Shown: piece by piece, positions 1 through 8,570 of the stretch | Position numbering within the stretch: position 1 is the first letter of the stretch | Layout: every line of letters begins with the position of its first letter | Assembly: GCA_030447685.1 (NCBI GenBank) | Contig: JAUJOK010000026.1 | Span: 1 to 64,000 of the forward strand | Direction of reading: 5' to 3' | DNA length: 64,000 bases | Origin: Armatimonadaceae bacterium | GTDB taxonomy: Bacteria; Armatimonadota; Armatimonadia; Armatimonadales; Armatimonadaceae | Program-made: the position numbers and the translations under genes | The notes under the pieces: model-generated | Database searches by the model: none | Told to the model about the DNA's origin: nothing | What the model saw: only the letters and a program-made list of their open reading frames with translations

Positions 1-491
1 GCCTCGTCCGTGAAAACATCGGTCAGGTAGCGGCCATCGGCTTTGCGGCGCGCGCTGTTCACATCCAGGTTCCAGTCGTAGTAATCCTGCCAGCCACCGC
101 GAAAGCCGACGAACTCGTCGAAGCCGCGCCGGTTCGGGTGGTAGGCCGGGTCGAGCGCGCCCAGGTGCCATTTGCCGACCAGGCCCGTCGAATAGCCTTC
201 GGCCTTCAGCGCATCGGCCAGCGTTTTTTCATCCAGCGCCAGCCGGTCGAGACCGCGCCCTTCCAGCGTGTCAATCGCGCCGGTGCGGTGCGGGTAGCGC
301 CCGGTCAGCAGCGCGGCGCGGGCGGGCGCGCACACCGCCGAAGCGGAATAGTGCTGCGTGAGCATGATTCCGTCCCCGGCGAGGGCGTCCAGCGCGGGCG
401 TCTGCACATCCGGGTTACCGAACGCGCCGATGTCGCCATATCCGAGGTCGTCGGCGAGGATAAAAATAATATTCGGGCGCGTGGCTGTCAT
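1..491 (-). CDS. Type I sulfatase, N-terminal part (runs off the window)
   Basis: Hydrolyses sulfate esters, probably on a glycan. Only the first ~163 residues are inside the window. The N-terminal metal-site motif (ILADDLGYGD, residues ~11-20) is present. The formylglycine site C-A-P-A-R is at Cys54, followed by AALLTGR. There is no signal peptide, so as encoded the enzyme is cytoplasmic. ATG at 491 shares ATGA with the stop of the upstream sulfatase (488-490), which suggests translational coupling; this overlap decides the start. It is the last gene visible in the sulfatase operon. The family is certain; the substrate cannot be read from this fragment. Confidence 0.93.
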   Translation of the reverse strand, partial: MTATRPNIIFILADDLGYGDIGAFGNPDVQTPALDALAGDGIMLTQHYSASAVCAPARAALLTGRYPHRTGAIDTLEGRGLDRLALDEKTLADALKAEGYSTGLVGKWHLGALDPAYHPNRRGFDEFVGFRGGWQDYYDWNLDVNSARRKADGRYLTDVFTDE

Positions 492-1984
492 GGATTCAGG
501 CCAAGCCTTTCGTACTGTTCGGCGGGCGCGTCGCATTCGCGCATCAGGCGAACGAGGTGGCCGATCATCCGCTCCTCGACGCCTTTATCGTCCAATTGCG
601 TTTGCTGATTGGGGTCGCTTTGCACATCCCAGAGCAGGTTTTTTTCCACGTCGCCGTTCTGCGCCGTCGCCCAGCCGCGCGCGGGCAGTTTCATGGTCGG
701 GCAGTCCTTGGTGAACCCGAACGGCGGCGCGACCTGCATTTGGCGCAGGGCGTCCAGGCTGAGGAAGCCGCGCATCTGCGTGGGCATGTGCGTGTAGTTG
801 AAAAGCGGCTGGTTGTCCGTGCCCGGTGCGGCGGCGCGCATGTAAACGTAGCGCCCGTCGGTGACGTTGACCTGACGCCCGTGGACGCCGAAGATCGCCG
901 CCTCGCGTACCGGCGCGTCGCTTTCGATGACGCCGCCGAGCGCTTTGCCGAGCATATCCGCCGTGCGCTCCACTCCAAAGAAATCCAGCAGCGTCGGGCC
1001 GATGTCGATGGAGGGTTGCACCAGGCTTTGCCGCCTCTCGCCGCTCTTTTTTCCGGCGCGGGGGTCCCAGACGAAGAACGGCGTGCGGGCGACCTCCTCG
1101 TAAAACGGCATCCAGATTTTCGCCCAGCAGTCGTGCTCCCCTAAAAGAAAGCCGTGGTCGGTCCAGACGATGAGCAGCGTGTCGTCCCACAGGTTCTTCT
1201 CGTCCATCACGTCCAGCACATCGCCCAGGTAAGCGTCGCACTGCGTCAGCAGCGCGGCATAGTTACGGCGGGCGAGTTCCACCTGCTCGGGCGTCTCGGT
1301 GACGTTTCGGTACACCGGCCAGTCGAAATGGGGATCGTCCGGCGAATACCCGGCGTAGCGCTCCTTGTAGCGGCGTCCCGCGAAGAACGGTTCGTGCGGG
1401 TCGAAGGTTTCTATTTGAAGGAGCCAGGGGTTATCGGTGTCGGCATTGCGGCGGATGAAGTCGAGACCGGCGGCGAAGGTCTGCGGCTGCGGCTGGTCCG
1501 CCTCGCGGGGCATTGCGGCCCGGTTGATCGTGTCCTGGCGCGTGTAGACGTCCTGTTTGGCATGGCGGCCCAGCGCGCCCGGCGGCAGGTCGGGGTCGTC
1601 CACCTGCGGCTTCCACAGATCGCCTTCCTGGCCCCGGAAAAACTCCCAGGTGTTGTAGCGGTTGTGATACGTCGCGCCGCCGTCCTCCCAGTAATGGTAA
1701 TGATCGCTCGTCAGGTGGGTGTAGACGCCCGCCTTGTTCAGCATGTCAATACACGAATCGTCGAACGGCTCCAGCGGCCCCCAGCCCCGGTGCAGGAAGT
1801 TGGGGCGGCCCGTGTGCAGGTCGCGCCGTGCAGGCATACACGGCATGGAGCAGACATAGGACGTGTCGAACGTGACCGTTTTTTCGGCAAGCCGCTGGAA
1901 ATTCGGGGCGTGCGTCCAGTCGCAGCCGTAGGGGGGCAGCATATGCCGGTTCAGCGAGTCGAACATCACCATAATGCACTTCAT
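488..1984 (-). CDS. Type I sulfatase (cytoplasmic type)
   Basis: A 498-residue alkaline-phosphatase-fold sulfatase. Asp9 lies in the N-terminal metal-site strand (MVMFDSLNRHMLPPYGC). The C-M-P-A-R formylglycine signature has its modified cysteine at Cys49. The second metal site (VWTDHGFLLGEHD) is in the middle of the protein. There is no signal peptide. ATG 1984 has AAAGGGA a few bases upstream and begins 20 nt after the stop of the preceding sulfatase; its own stop overlaps the next start by 4 nt. Needs conversion of Cys49 by one of the activating enzymes encoded at 12.4-14.8 kb. Substrate unknown. Confidence 0.95.
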   Translation of the reverse strand: MKCIMVMFDSLNRHMLPPYGCDWTHAPNFQRLAEKTVTFDTSYVCSMPCMPARRDLHTGRPNFLHRGWGPLEPFDDSCIDMLNKAGVYTHLTSDHYHYWEDGGATYHNRYNTWEFFRGQEGDLWKPQVDDPDLPPGALGRHAKQDVYTRQDTINRAAMPREADQPQPQTFAAGLDFIRRNADTDNPWLLQIETFDPHEPFFAGRRYKERYAGYSPDDPHFDWPVYRNVTETPEQVELARRNYAALLTQCDAYLGDVLDVMDEKNLWDDTLLIVWTDHGFLLGEHDCWAKIWMPFYEEVARTPFFVWDPRAGKKSGERRQSLVQPSIDIGPTLLDFFGVERTADMLGKALGGVIESDAPVREAAIFGVHGRQVNVTDGRYVYMRAAAPGTDNQPLFNYTHMPTQMRGFLSLDALRQMQVAPPFGFTKDCPTMKLPARGWATAQNGDVEKNLLWDVQSDPNQQTQLDDKGVEERMIGHLVRLMRECDAPAEQYERLGLNP

Positions 1985-2004
1985 CGAGCATGTCCCTTTC
2001 GTCT

Positions 2005-3366
2005 CTATTTCGTTGTCGGCGTCGCCGTTACCTCGGTGGCCCCGCGCAGCGCGGCGAGCGTCGTTTGGTGGATGGGCGAAAGCGGGAGACCCGTGAGCAG
2101 CGGGTCATTCGTCGCCTCCATCCAGGCGCGGAGGCGGCGCAGCAGGTCGGCGCGGATGGGCGCGTGCTCGGGCGCGTCGGCCAGGTTGTTCGTTTCCAGC
2201 GGGTCGCTTTCCAGATCGTACAGTTCGACCGGCGGATGGTAGGCCAGGTGGGGCCGGTCGGGGACGCGCGTCACCGTGCGGGGACGCCACTGCTGCGAGG
2301 GGTCCATGAAACTGCGGGCGTTCGAAAAGGCGGCGAGGAGTTTCCAGCGGTCAGTGCGGACGCAGCGCACGGGGTCACAATAGTCGTGGAAGGTCATCTC
2401 GCCGAATATCTCCGTTCGCGGCGCATACGCCTCGCCCCGGAGCAGCGGCGCGAACGAGCGTCCGACGATGTTTTGCGGCGCGGCGACGCCGGTGAGTTCG
2501 AGCAGCGTCGGCAGGATGTCGGTGTGCGGGATCATCGGGTCGTATACCTGTCCACCCGAAACGCCGCCGCGCGGCCAGCGCAGAAGCAGGCACGTTTCCA
2601 GGCCGGGATCGTAGACCGAGCACTTGGCGCGCGGGAACGGGATACCGTGGTCGGTGGTGAACAGGACGAGGGTGTTTTCGCGCCGGTCCGCGTCGGCATC
2701 GAGCGCCGCCAGGATTTCGCCGACCGCGCCGTCTAATTTTCGAATCGCCCCCTGGTAGTGGCGGAACTCGTCACGGGCCGCGTCATCATCCACCAGGTAG
2801 GGCGGCACGAACACGCCTTTTTCCTCGTCGGGCGGCAGGTTACCGAAATCGCCGGGCGTGCCAGGGGCACGGTGCGGCTCGAAAAATCCGACCTGCAGAT
2901 AGAACGGCGCATTGTCGCCCTTGCGCCGTCCGAGAAAGTCCGTGACCTGCGCGGCCACTTTATCGCCGCCGGTGCGGGGCGGGCCGGGAACGGGCGCATC
3001 CGGCGGGATGATTTCGGCCCAGCCCATATCCTGCGGTCTGGCTGTCTCGTGCTGGAGACCGGCAAGGGCGGTGTGCCAGCCCGCGTCGCGGAGCAGCCCG
3101 GCCAGATGCCGCTCGCCTTCGTGCAAATCCCAGGCGAAGTGGCTGTGCGTCAGCCCCATCACGCCGTTCTGGTGGGGCGTGCGGCCCGTGAACAGCGCGG
3201 CGCGGCTGGGCGAGCACTGCGGCGCGACACAAAACGAGCGGGCGAAGCGTGCGCCTTCGCCTGCGAGCCGGTCGAGGTTCGGCGTCTGGACGGTGGGAAC
3301 GCCGTAGCAGCCGAGGTGGCGGCCCAGGTCGTGGGCGATCATCAGGAGGATATTGGGTCGGTTCAA
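2005..3366 (-). CDS. Type I sulfatase, heparan N-sulfatase-like
   Basis: A 453-residue sulfatase without signal peptide. Motifs: NILLMIAHDLGRHLGCYG at the N-terminus, C-S-P-S-R formylglycine site at Cys51, and TTDHGIPFPRAK in the metal site. The opening AHDLGRHLGCYG followed by APQCSPSR resembles the sulfamidase/heparan N-sulfatase branch; that resemblance is a judgement from memory. The start is a rare TTG at 3366 that overlaps the preceding stop as TTGA, so it is probably reached by termination-reinitiation; no good independent ribosome-binding site is visible. Confidence 0.92.
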   Translation of the reverse strand: MNRPNILLMIAHDLGRHLGCYGVPTVQTPNLDRLAGEGARFARSFCVAPQCSPSRAALFTGRTPHQNGVMGLTHSHFAWDLHEGERHLAGLLRDAGWHTALAGLQHETARPQDMGWAEIIPPDAPVPGPPRTGGDKVAAQVTDFLGRRKGDNAPFYLQVGFFEPHRAPGTPGDFGNLPPDEEKGVFVPPYLVDDDAARDEFRHYQGAIRKLDGAVGEILAALDADADRRENTLVLFTTDHGIPFPRAKCSVYDPGLETCLLLRWPRGGVSGGQVYDPMIPHTDILPTLLELTGVAAPQNIVGRSFAPLLRGEAYAPRTEIFGEMTFHDYCDPVRCVRTDRWKLLAAFSNARSFMDPSQQWRPRTVTRVPDRPHLAYHPPVELYDLESDPLETNNLADAPEHAPIRADLLRRLRAWMEATNDPLLTGLPLSPIHQTTLAALRGATEVTATPTTK

Positions 3367-4811
3367 TGGCGTACATCCACGGGATAATGCTCGGTGTGGT
3401 AGCCGGGCCAGGCGCGGGCGCGCCGCTCGGCCTCGCTGTCGCCCCGCAGCGGTTTTTCGACAAGCCGCCCGTTTTCGACCGCAGCCGAACCGCGCGCCGC
3501 GTGCCGCCGCGTCATCTCATCGCGCATTTCGCGCCGCTTTTCGTCATGTTCGCTCTGACCGGCCAGGTCGATGATCTCGTCCGGGTCGGATTGGAGGTCG
3601 AAAAGCTGCTCCGCGCCCCCTTCGGGGTAGTACAGGTATTTCCATCTGCCGTCCGTCAGGCCATAGGACGCCTTGTTCGGATGCGCCGCCTCCAGATAAC
3701 GGCGCGGGTTTTCGAGGTCGCCGCGCGCCAGGGCAAGAAGGTTCTGGCCGTCGCACCCCGGCGGCGGCTCGCCGCCCGCGGCAGCGGCGAAGGTAGGCAA
3801 AATGTCGGCATGCGTGACCGGAGCAGCGATGCTCGTGCCGGGACTTCTTTCCCAGCCTGCGGGCAGGCGCAGCGCGAACGGGACGTGGGCGGCTCCCTCG
3901 TAAAAGAAGCTCTTGGCCCCGGAATGGTGGTCACCCAGCAGTTCGCCGTGATCGGAGCAGTAGAGAATGAGCGTGTCGCGAAACAAGCCGAGGTCCTGCA
4001 AGGCGGCGAAGATACGGCCCATGTTGTAATCGCACTGCGTAATCAGGCCATAGTAGGCGGCGCGCGCCTCGCGGATGATTTCCGGCGAAAGCAGGTCGAG
4101 TGACCATTCTTCGCGGGCGCGGCGGAACGCCTCGGGGCAGCGGTCGTTCCCGCTCCAGGTTCCAAGAACCGGGTCAGGGATGGCGCAGGCGCGGTACATC
4201 GAGTAGTACGGCTCCGGCGGGTCGAGCGGCGGGTGCGGCTTGGAGAACGAGCACCAGAGCAGAAACGGTCGGGTCGGGTCGCGCCGCTCGCGGATGTAAT
4301 CCACGCACTGCTCGGCGATCCACGACGTGAGCGTCAGGGATTCGGACACGGTCGCCAGCGTCGGGTAAAGCTCGTTCTGGCCCAGCCCGTGGCGCATCGG
4401 CTGATACGGCAGGCCGGAGCGCTCCATCTGCCGGTAGTAATCGGCGGGCAGGATCATCTCTTCCCAGCCGTGGCGGCGGCGCTCCGGCCCGAAGTGCATC
4501 TTGCCGATGGCCGCCGTTTGATAGCCCAGGGCGCGCATCACCGACGGCAGCGTGTCTTCCTCGCCGAAGAACTTCGACGTTTCGGCGTTGCCGGTCATAC
4601 CATGCGAGAAAACCGTTTTGCCGGTCATAATGGATGTGCGGGCCGGGACGCAGATGGGGCAGTCGGCGTAGGCGGCATCGAAGCGGATTCCCTCGCGGCA
4701 CAGATGGTCGAAGTGCGGCGTCCGCATCCACGACGGCGCGCGCGGGCCGCAGGTATCCCCGCGCTGCTGGTCGGTGGTGACAAGCAGGATATTAGGTTTT
4801 TCGGGGGTCAC
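3363..4811 (-). CDS. Type I sulfatase, choline-sulfatase/N-sulfoglucosamine-like
   Basis: A 482-residue sulfatase starting with GTG at 4811, which forms GTGA with the previous stop. A longer reading frame exists upstream but is high-GC filler without sulfatase character. Features: NILLVTTDQQRGD N-terminus, C-V-P-A-R formylglycine site at Cys54, and YCSDHGELLGDH metal-site motif. The DQQRGDT signature is common in choline sulfatases and related S1 enzymes, but the substrate cannot be fixed from this. No signal peptide. Its stop overlaps the TTG start of the next sulfatase by 4 nt. Confidence 0.92.
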   Translation of the reverse strand: MTPEKPNILLVTTDQQRGDTCGPRAPSWMRTPHFDHLCREGIRFDAAYADCPICVPARTSIMTGKTVFSHGMTGNAETSKFFGEEDTLPSVMRALGYQTAAIGKMHFGPERRRHGWEEMILPADYYRQMERSGLPYQPMRHGLGQNELYPTLATVSESLTLTSWIAEQCVDYIRERRDPTRPFLLWCSFSKPHPPLDPPEPYYSMYRACAIPDPVLGTWSGNDRCPEAFRRAREEWSLDLLSPEIIREARAAYYGLITQCDYNMGRIFAALQDLGLFRDTLILYCSDHGELLGDHHSGAKSFFYEGAAHVPFALRLPAGWERSPGTSIAAPVTHADILPTFAAAAGGEPPPGCDGQNLLALARGDLENPRRYLEAAHPNKASYGLTDGRWKYLYYPEGGAEQLFDLQSDPDEIIDLAGQSEHDEKRREMRDEMTRRHAARGSAAVENGRLVEKPLRGDSEAERRARAWPGYHTEHYPVDVRH

Positions 4812-6337
4812 GCCGCCCCCTCCTTCGGCTGGCTGCGGCCCGCGTCGCCATCCGGGGGTTCCGGGTTGGGACGCTTGCGACCGGCGCGGGCGGTTTCGGC
4901 GTTCCAGCGCGGCGTGGGGACATGCGCTTTGTCCATCAGGGCGGTCATGCGGCGCGCGACATCGGGGTGCCACGCGGCCACGTCGCGCGTTTCGCCGGGA
5001 TCGCTCTTCAGGTCGTACAGCTCGACCGGGCCGTCGAACGGGCGGCGCACGCCCTTCCAGTTTTCGAAGCGCACTGCCCGCGCGCCGCCGCGCTCATAAA
5101 ACTCCCAGTACAGGAACGGGTGCCGCCGCTGCCGGTTGCTCTGCCCCCGCAGAACCGGCCCGAACGAAACACCGTCGGTCGGCGCATCCTGCTGCGCGCC
5201 CGTGACTTCGGCGAGAGTCGGCAGCACGTCAGGAAAGTAGCCTGTGTGATTCGGCACGGTACCGGCGGGAACGACACCGGGCCAGCGGGCGATCATCGGC
5301 ACGCGGATTCCGCCCTCATACAGATCGCGCTTGATGCCGCGAAGCTGCCCGTTCGAGTCGAAAAACTCCGGCTCGACGCCTTCGCGGTGCGGGCCGTTGT
5401 CGGACGAAAACAAAACCAGCGTCTTTTCTTCCAGCCCCAGCGTTCGAAGCGTGTCGAGCAATGCGCCCACCTGGGCGTCCAGGCGCGAGATCATCGCGGC
5501 CTTGCGCTTCTGCGCGTCGGGCCACGGCTCGCCCGCGTAAATGCCCAGGTCCGGCACTTCCATTTCGTTCGAGCGGGCCTCGTTGTTGCCGTGCGGGATG
5601 GTCGGCGCGTAATACAGAAAGAACGGCTTGCCCTTTTGCGTTTCGATCCACTCGCGCGCTTCCCGCAGGAACAGATCGGGCGTGTACTCTACCTTGCGGG
5701 TGGCCTGCCCCCGGCCATCGGGCTTTTCGTTCGGGTTCTCGTTACGCAGCGGCACGCGCTTCTCGCCACGATATAAAAACGTCGGGTAGTAGTTATGCGC
5801 GTGACCGTGGGTCAGATAGCCGAAAAAGTGATCGAAGCCCTGTCGCGTCGGCACGCCGGAAGAACCCGGATCGCCCAGGCCCCACTTGCCGATGCAGGAC
5901 GTCGCGTAGCCCGCGCCCTGGAGCACTCTGGCGAGAGTGACCTCCCCGGCCCGCAGGTTCTGTCCCGCGCCGTTACCGCGAATCGCGCAATGCCCGGTGT
6001 GCAGCCCCGTCAGCAGCGCGCAGCGCGACGGCGCGCAGACCGTGGAGGCGGCGTAAAAGTCGGTGAATCGCGCCCCCTCGCGCGCCATGCGGTCAAGATG
6101 CGGCGTTTTGATCTTCGCCTGCCCATAACAGCCTACATCGCCGTAGCCCAGATCGTCGGCGAGAATGAAAATGACGTTGGGCTTTTGCGGCTTCGTCGCA
6201 TCGGGCGGCGCGGAGGCGCGGCCCGGCGTCGCCGCCCCGGCCAGCAGCAGTCCGCCCGCCGCCTGGCGCAGAAAGGTTTTTCGGGTGGTTATGGGCATTT
6301 TTCTTCTTGTGACCTCAGGCCGCACGGCGGCGCTCAT
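4808..6337 (-). CDS. Exported arylsulfatase with Tat-like leader
   Basis: About 509 residues. ATG 6337 is preceded by AAGGAG with 7-nt spacing, better than the GTG at 6361 that merely overlaps the upstream stop; an internal ATG at 6298 has no good ribosome site. The leader contains TTRKTFLRQAAGGLLLAGA, a twin-arginine-like motif with RK in place of RR, then ASA cleavage. The body has NVIFILADDLGYGDVGC, C-A-P-S-R with Cys101, and FSSDNGPHREG. This is one of only two sulfatases here with an export signal. If Tat-dependent it would leave the cell folded, hence already carrying formylglycine. Stop overlaps the next GTG. Confidence 0.93.
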   Translation of the reverse strand: MSAAVRPEVTRRKMPITTRKTFLRQAAGGLLLAGAATPGRASAPPDATKPQKPNVIFILADDLGYGDVGCYGQAKIKTPHLDRMAREGARFTDFYAASTVCAPSRCALLTGLHTGHCAIRGNGAGQNLRAGEVTLARVLQGAGYATSCIGKWGLGDPGSSGVPTRQGFDHFFGYLTHGHAHNYYPTFLYRGEKRVPLRNENPNEKPDGRGQATRKVEYTPDLFLREAREWIETQKGKPFFLYYAPTIPHGNNEARSNEMEVPDLGIYAGEPWPDAQKRKAAMISRLDAQVGALLDTLRTLGLEEKTLVLFSSDNGPHREGVEPEFFDSNGQLRGIKRDLYEGGIRVPMIARWPGVVPAGTVPNHTGYFPDVLPTLAEVTGAQQDAPTDGVSFGPVLRGQSNRQRRHPFLYWEFYERGGARAVRFENWKGVRRPFDGPVELYDLKSDPGETRDVAAWHPDVARRMTALMDKAHVPTPRWNAETARAGRKRPNPEPPDGDAGRSQPKEGAA

Positions 6338-6357
6338 CAACGAACTCCTTGCGGCAT

Positions 6358-8568
6358 TCACCGCCGCGCCGTGCCCGACGGCCCTGCCGCGCCACGGATC
6401 GAACGCCAGGCGGGTGAACTTGTGCGGATCAGTTTCATGGTCGTAAGGCTCGGTTCCTGCGTTTTGCGGTGAGGCCGCACGCCAACCGTGGAAAGGTCGA
6501 TGGGCCGGAAGCCTATCTTTAAGGCGGGCGAACCGGGCCGCAGCGAGAAATCACCCTTTGCCGGGTCAGCAAAGCCGGGGTCGGCGACGACGGAGTTCGC
6601 ATCCTGGCCCAGCGCGCGCCAGGCGGCAAGCGCAAGCGGCGTCGGCGTGCCCTTGCGGGTGCCCCGCATCGAGTTGCGGGCGATGGCCGACAGTGCGGCA
6701 TCGTTCATGTCCCACAGCAGGTTGCGGTCGCTCACGAAGGGAAGCGCGGCCTGCGTCACATCGTAAGCGTAGCCGCCGCTGAAAAGGGGCTGGTTCCGGG
6801 TCAGCAGAATGTTGTTCGTCAGCGTGAACTGCGGGCGGCTTCCTTCGTCCTTGCTCAAGCGAAGCGCACCGTCGCCGCCGAAGGCGAAGATGTTGTTGCG
6901 GATAATGTTATCTTTGCCCCAGTGCTGGTGGAACGACTCCATTTTGGTTCGATAAACGACGTTGTTCTCGATAAGGATACCCGTGCTGGCCTGATCGGTG
7001 TAGATGCCCCAGCCGCCGTAACCGTGCGCGGCGACGTCGTGGATACGGTTGTTTCGGATGACCGTGCCGGGCGAGATACCCAGCGTGTAGACGCCGCCCA
7101 TGTCCGAGAGTATTCCCTGCCCGATGTCGTGGATATGGTTGAAGGCGACGACGTTATCCCGGCTGACACTGGGCCGGTACTGCCACACCCAGCCGACCGA
7201 GACGCCCGAATAAAACAGATGGTGGATGTGGTTGTGCGCGACCGTGTTCGCGTGCGTGTGCCGGAGCAGCACGCCTACCCCGGCGCGATGGATTTTGCCC
7301 AGGTCGTGGATATGGTTGTCCTCGAAGACGTTCTGGCCGGTTCGCAGCGCGGGCGGACTCTGCGCCGCGCCGCCGCTGACGGTGATGCCGCCCGCCGCGC
7401 CGTCGGCAATCTCGCAGCGGGCGACGCGGTTTTGGACGCACCCATTGCCGAACTCGACGCCGTAGGAGCCGAAGTGGACGACGCGGCAGCTTTCGAGAGC
7501 GCAGAAACGCGCGCCGGTCGCGCGAATCGCGCCGGGCACGAAGTTGGCGGCCTGCTGCTGCGGCACGCGCTTCTCATCGGGCGGCGCGCTCCATTCGTTG
7601 TGGCTGAAGGTCAGCCCGCGCAGCGTAACATGCTCCACGAACGCGCCGGATTCCGGGTTGCCGTCGAAGCGGACAATCTCCCGCAGGCGCGGCGCGATCA
7701 CCTCCGCCCTGGTCATGTCCTCGCCGGGCCGGGGCAGGTAGGACAGGACGCCGGTCTTGCGGTTCAGATACCATTCGCCCGGCTCGTCCAGCGCCTCGTA
7801 GACGTTATCCACGATGTAGCGCGCGCCGGTCTGCGCGTGGTCATCGGTGAGGCGCAGGCGCGTCGATTTGGTGAAGGTGACAAGGCGCGACGCCTCATCA
7901 ATAGCCGCCACCGGCAGGTGCGTGTCCACCCAGAAGTGAAAGGCGACGACGGTGATATCGGTCGGGTTTGTCCAGGCTGCTTTCAGGTCGCCGGGCGCGA
8001 ACACGAAGCGGTCTTCGTCGCGGTTCTGCGCGGTGGCTTTGGGGTCAGCGCCAGGCCGCTCGGCGATCTGGAAATAACCTTTGTTCGGCGTCCGCGCCCG
8101 GTAACGCCGCGCGCCGTTGACCCACAGTTCGCGGAAGTAGGGGTGCGCTCCCGTCCGCGATGCCGGGCACAATCGTCGTCCATAGCTTGCCGCTTGTCTT
8201 CCAGCCGGTGATGCGCGTGCCCCCACTGAGAACCGGCGTTTCCCCCGGATAGGCCGCGTAGGTGACGGGCGCTTCCGCTGTGCCGGAGTCCTGCGGGCCA
8301 AGCACGAACGGCTCGCGCAAAAATACGTCCCGCCGCGCACGAGCACGGTGACGGGGCCACTGCCGCGAGCGTTCCGAGTGCGCACGGCGTCGCGGGCGCG
8401 GGCGAGCGTGGCAAACGGTCTGGACTTTGTGCCGGGCGCATCGTCGCGGCCTGTCGGGGCGACGTACAGGGTGACGGCGGCCTTCGGCTGCGCCATCGCG
8501 GCGGGGAGGACACAGCAGCCTATCGCCGCCACGACAGCGGCAAAACACACAAAAGCTTCACGGTTCAT
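6358..8568 (-). CDS. Secreted right-handed parallel beta-helix protein (GH141/GH120-like), frame disturbed
   Basis: Probable carbohydrate-active enzyme of 736 residues. ATG 8568 starts a signal peptide (MNREAFVCFAAVV..AMA), 2 nt after the stop of the upstream sulfatase. The N-terminal module (LYVAPTGRDDAPGT.., then repeated N-x-I/V-x-x-N-x-I-H coils) is a pectate-lyase-like helix of the kind found in GH120/GH141 and lyases; activity not assignable. About 58 codons between 8143 and 8319 are read out of frame: a neighbouring frame gives the expected FLREPFVLGPQDSGTAEAP. The shift opens at the A-run 8319-8323 (one base too few) and closes at the G-run 8140-8143 (one too many). Likely sequencing errors. 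Confidence 0.85.
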   Translation of the reverse strand: MNREAFVCFAAVVAAIGCCVLPAAMAQPKAAVTLYVAPTGRDDAPGTKSRPFATLARARDAVRTRNARGSGPVTVLVRGGTYFCASRSCLARRTPAQRKRPSPTRPIRGKRRFSVGARASPAGRQAASYGRRLCPASRTGAHPYFRELWVNGARRYRARTPNKGYFQIAERPGADPKATAQNRDEDRFVFAPGDLKAAWTNPTDITVVAFHFWVDTHLPVAAIDEASRLVTFTKSTRLRLTDDHAQTGARYIVDNVYEALDEPGEWYLNRKTGVLSYLPRPGEDMTRAEVIAPRLREIVRFDGNPESGAFVEHVTLRGLTFSHNEWSAPPDEKRVPQQQAANFVPGAIRATGARFCALESCRVVHFGSYGVEFGNGCVQNRVARCEIADGAAGGITVSGGAAQSPPALRTGQNVFEDNHIHDLGKIHRAGVGVLLRHTHANTVAHNHIHHLFYSGVSVGWVWQYRPSVSRDNVVAFNHIHDIGQGILSDMGGVYTLGISPGTVIRNNRIHDVAAHGYGGWGIYTDQASTGILIENNVVYRTKMESFHQHWGKDNIIRNNIFAFGGDGALRLSKDEGSRPQFTLTNNILLTRNQPLFSGGYAYDVTQAALPFVSDRNLLWDMNDAALSAIARNSMRGTRKGTPTPLALAAWRALGQDANSVVADPGFADPAKGDFSLRPGSPALKIGFRPIDLSTVGVRPHRKTQEPSLTTMKLIRTSSPAWRSIRGAAGPSGTARR

Positions 8569-8570
8569 GA

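Noticed and set aside
1154-2242. A 362-codon open frame on the plus strand opposite two sulfatases
   Set aside because: It is antisense to strongly supported sulfatase genes and is a product of high GC and codon bias; no motif or ribosome site. Many similar antisense frames (for example 6922-8211, 10089-11156, 31500-32369, 36641-38176, 42267-43661, 57963-59597) were left out for the same reason.
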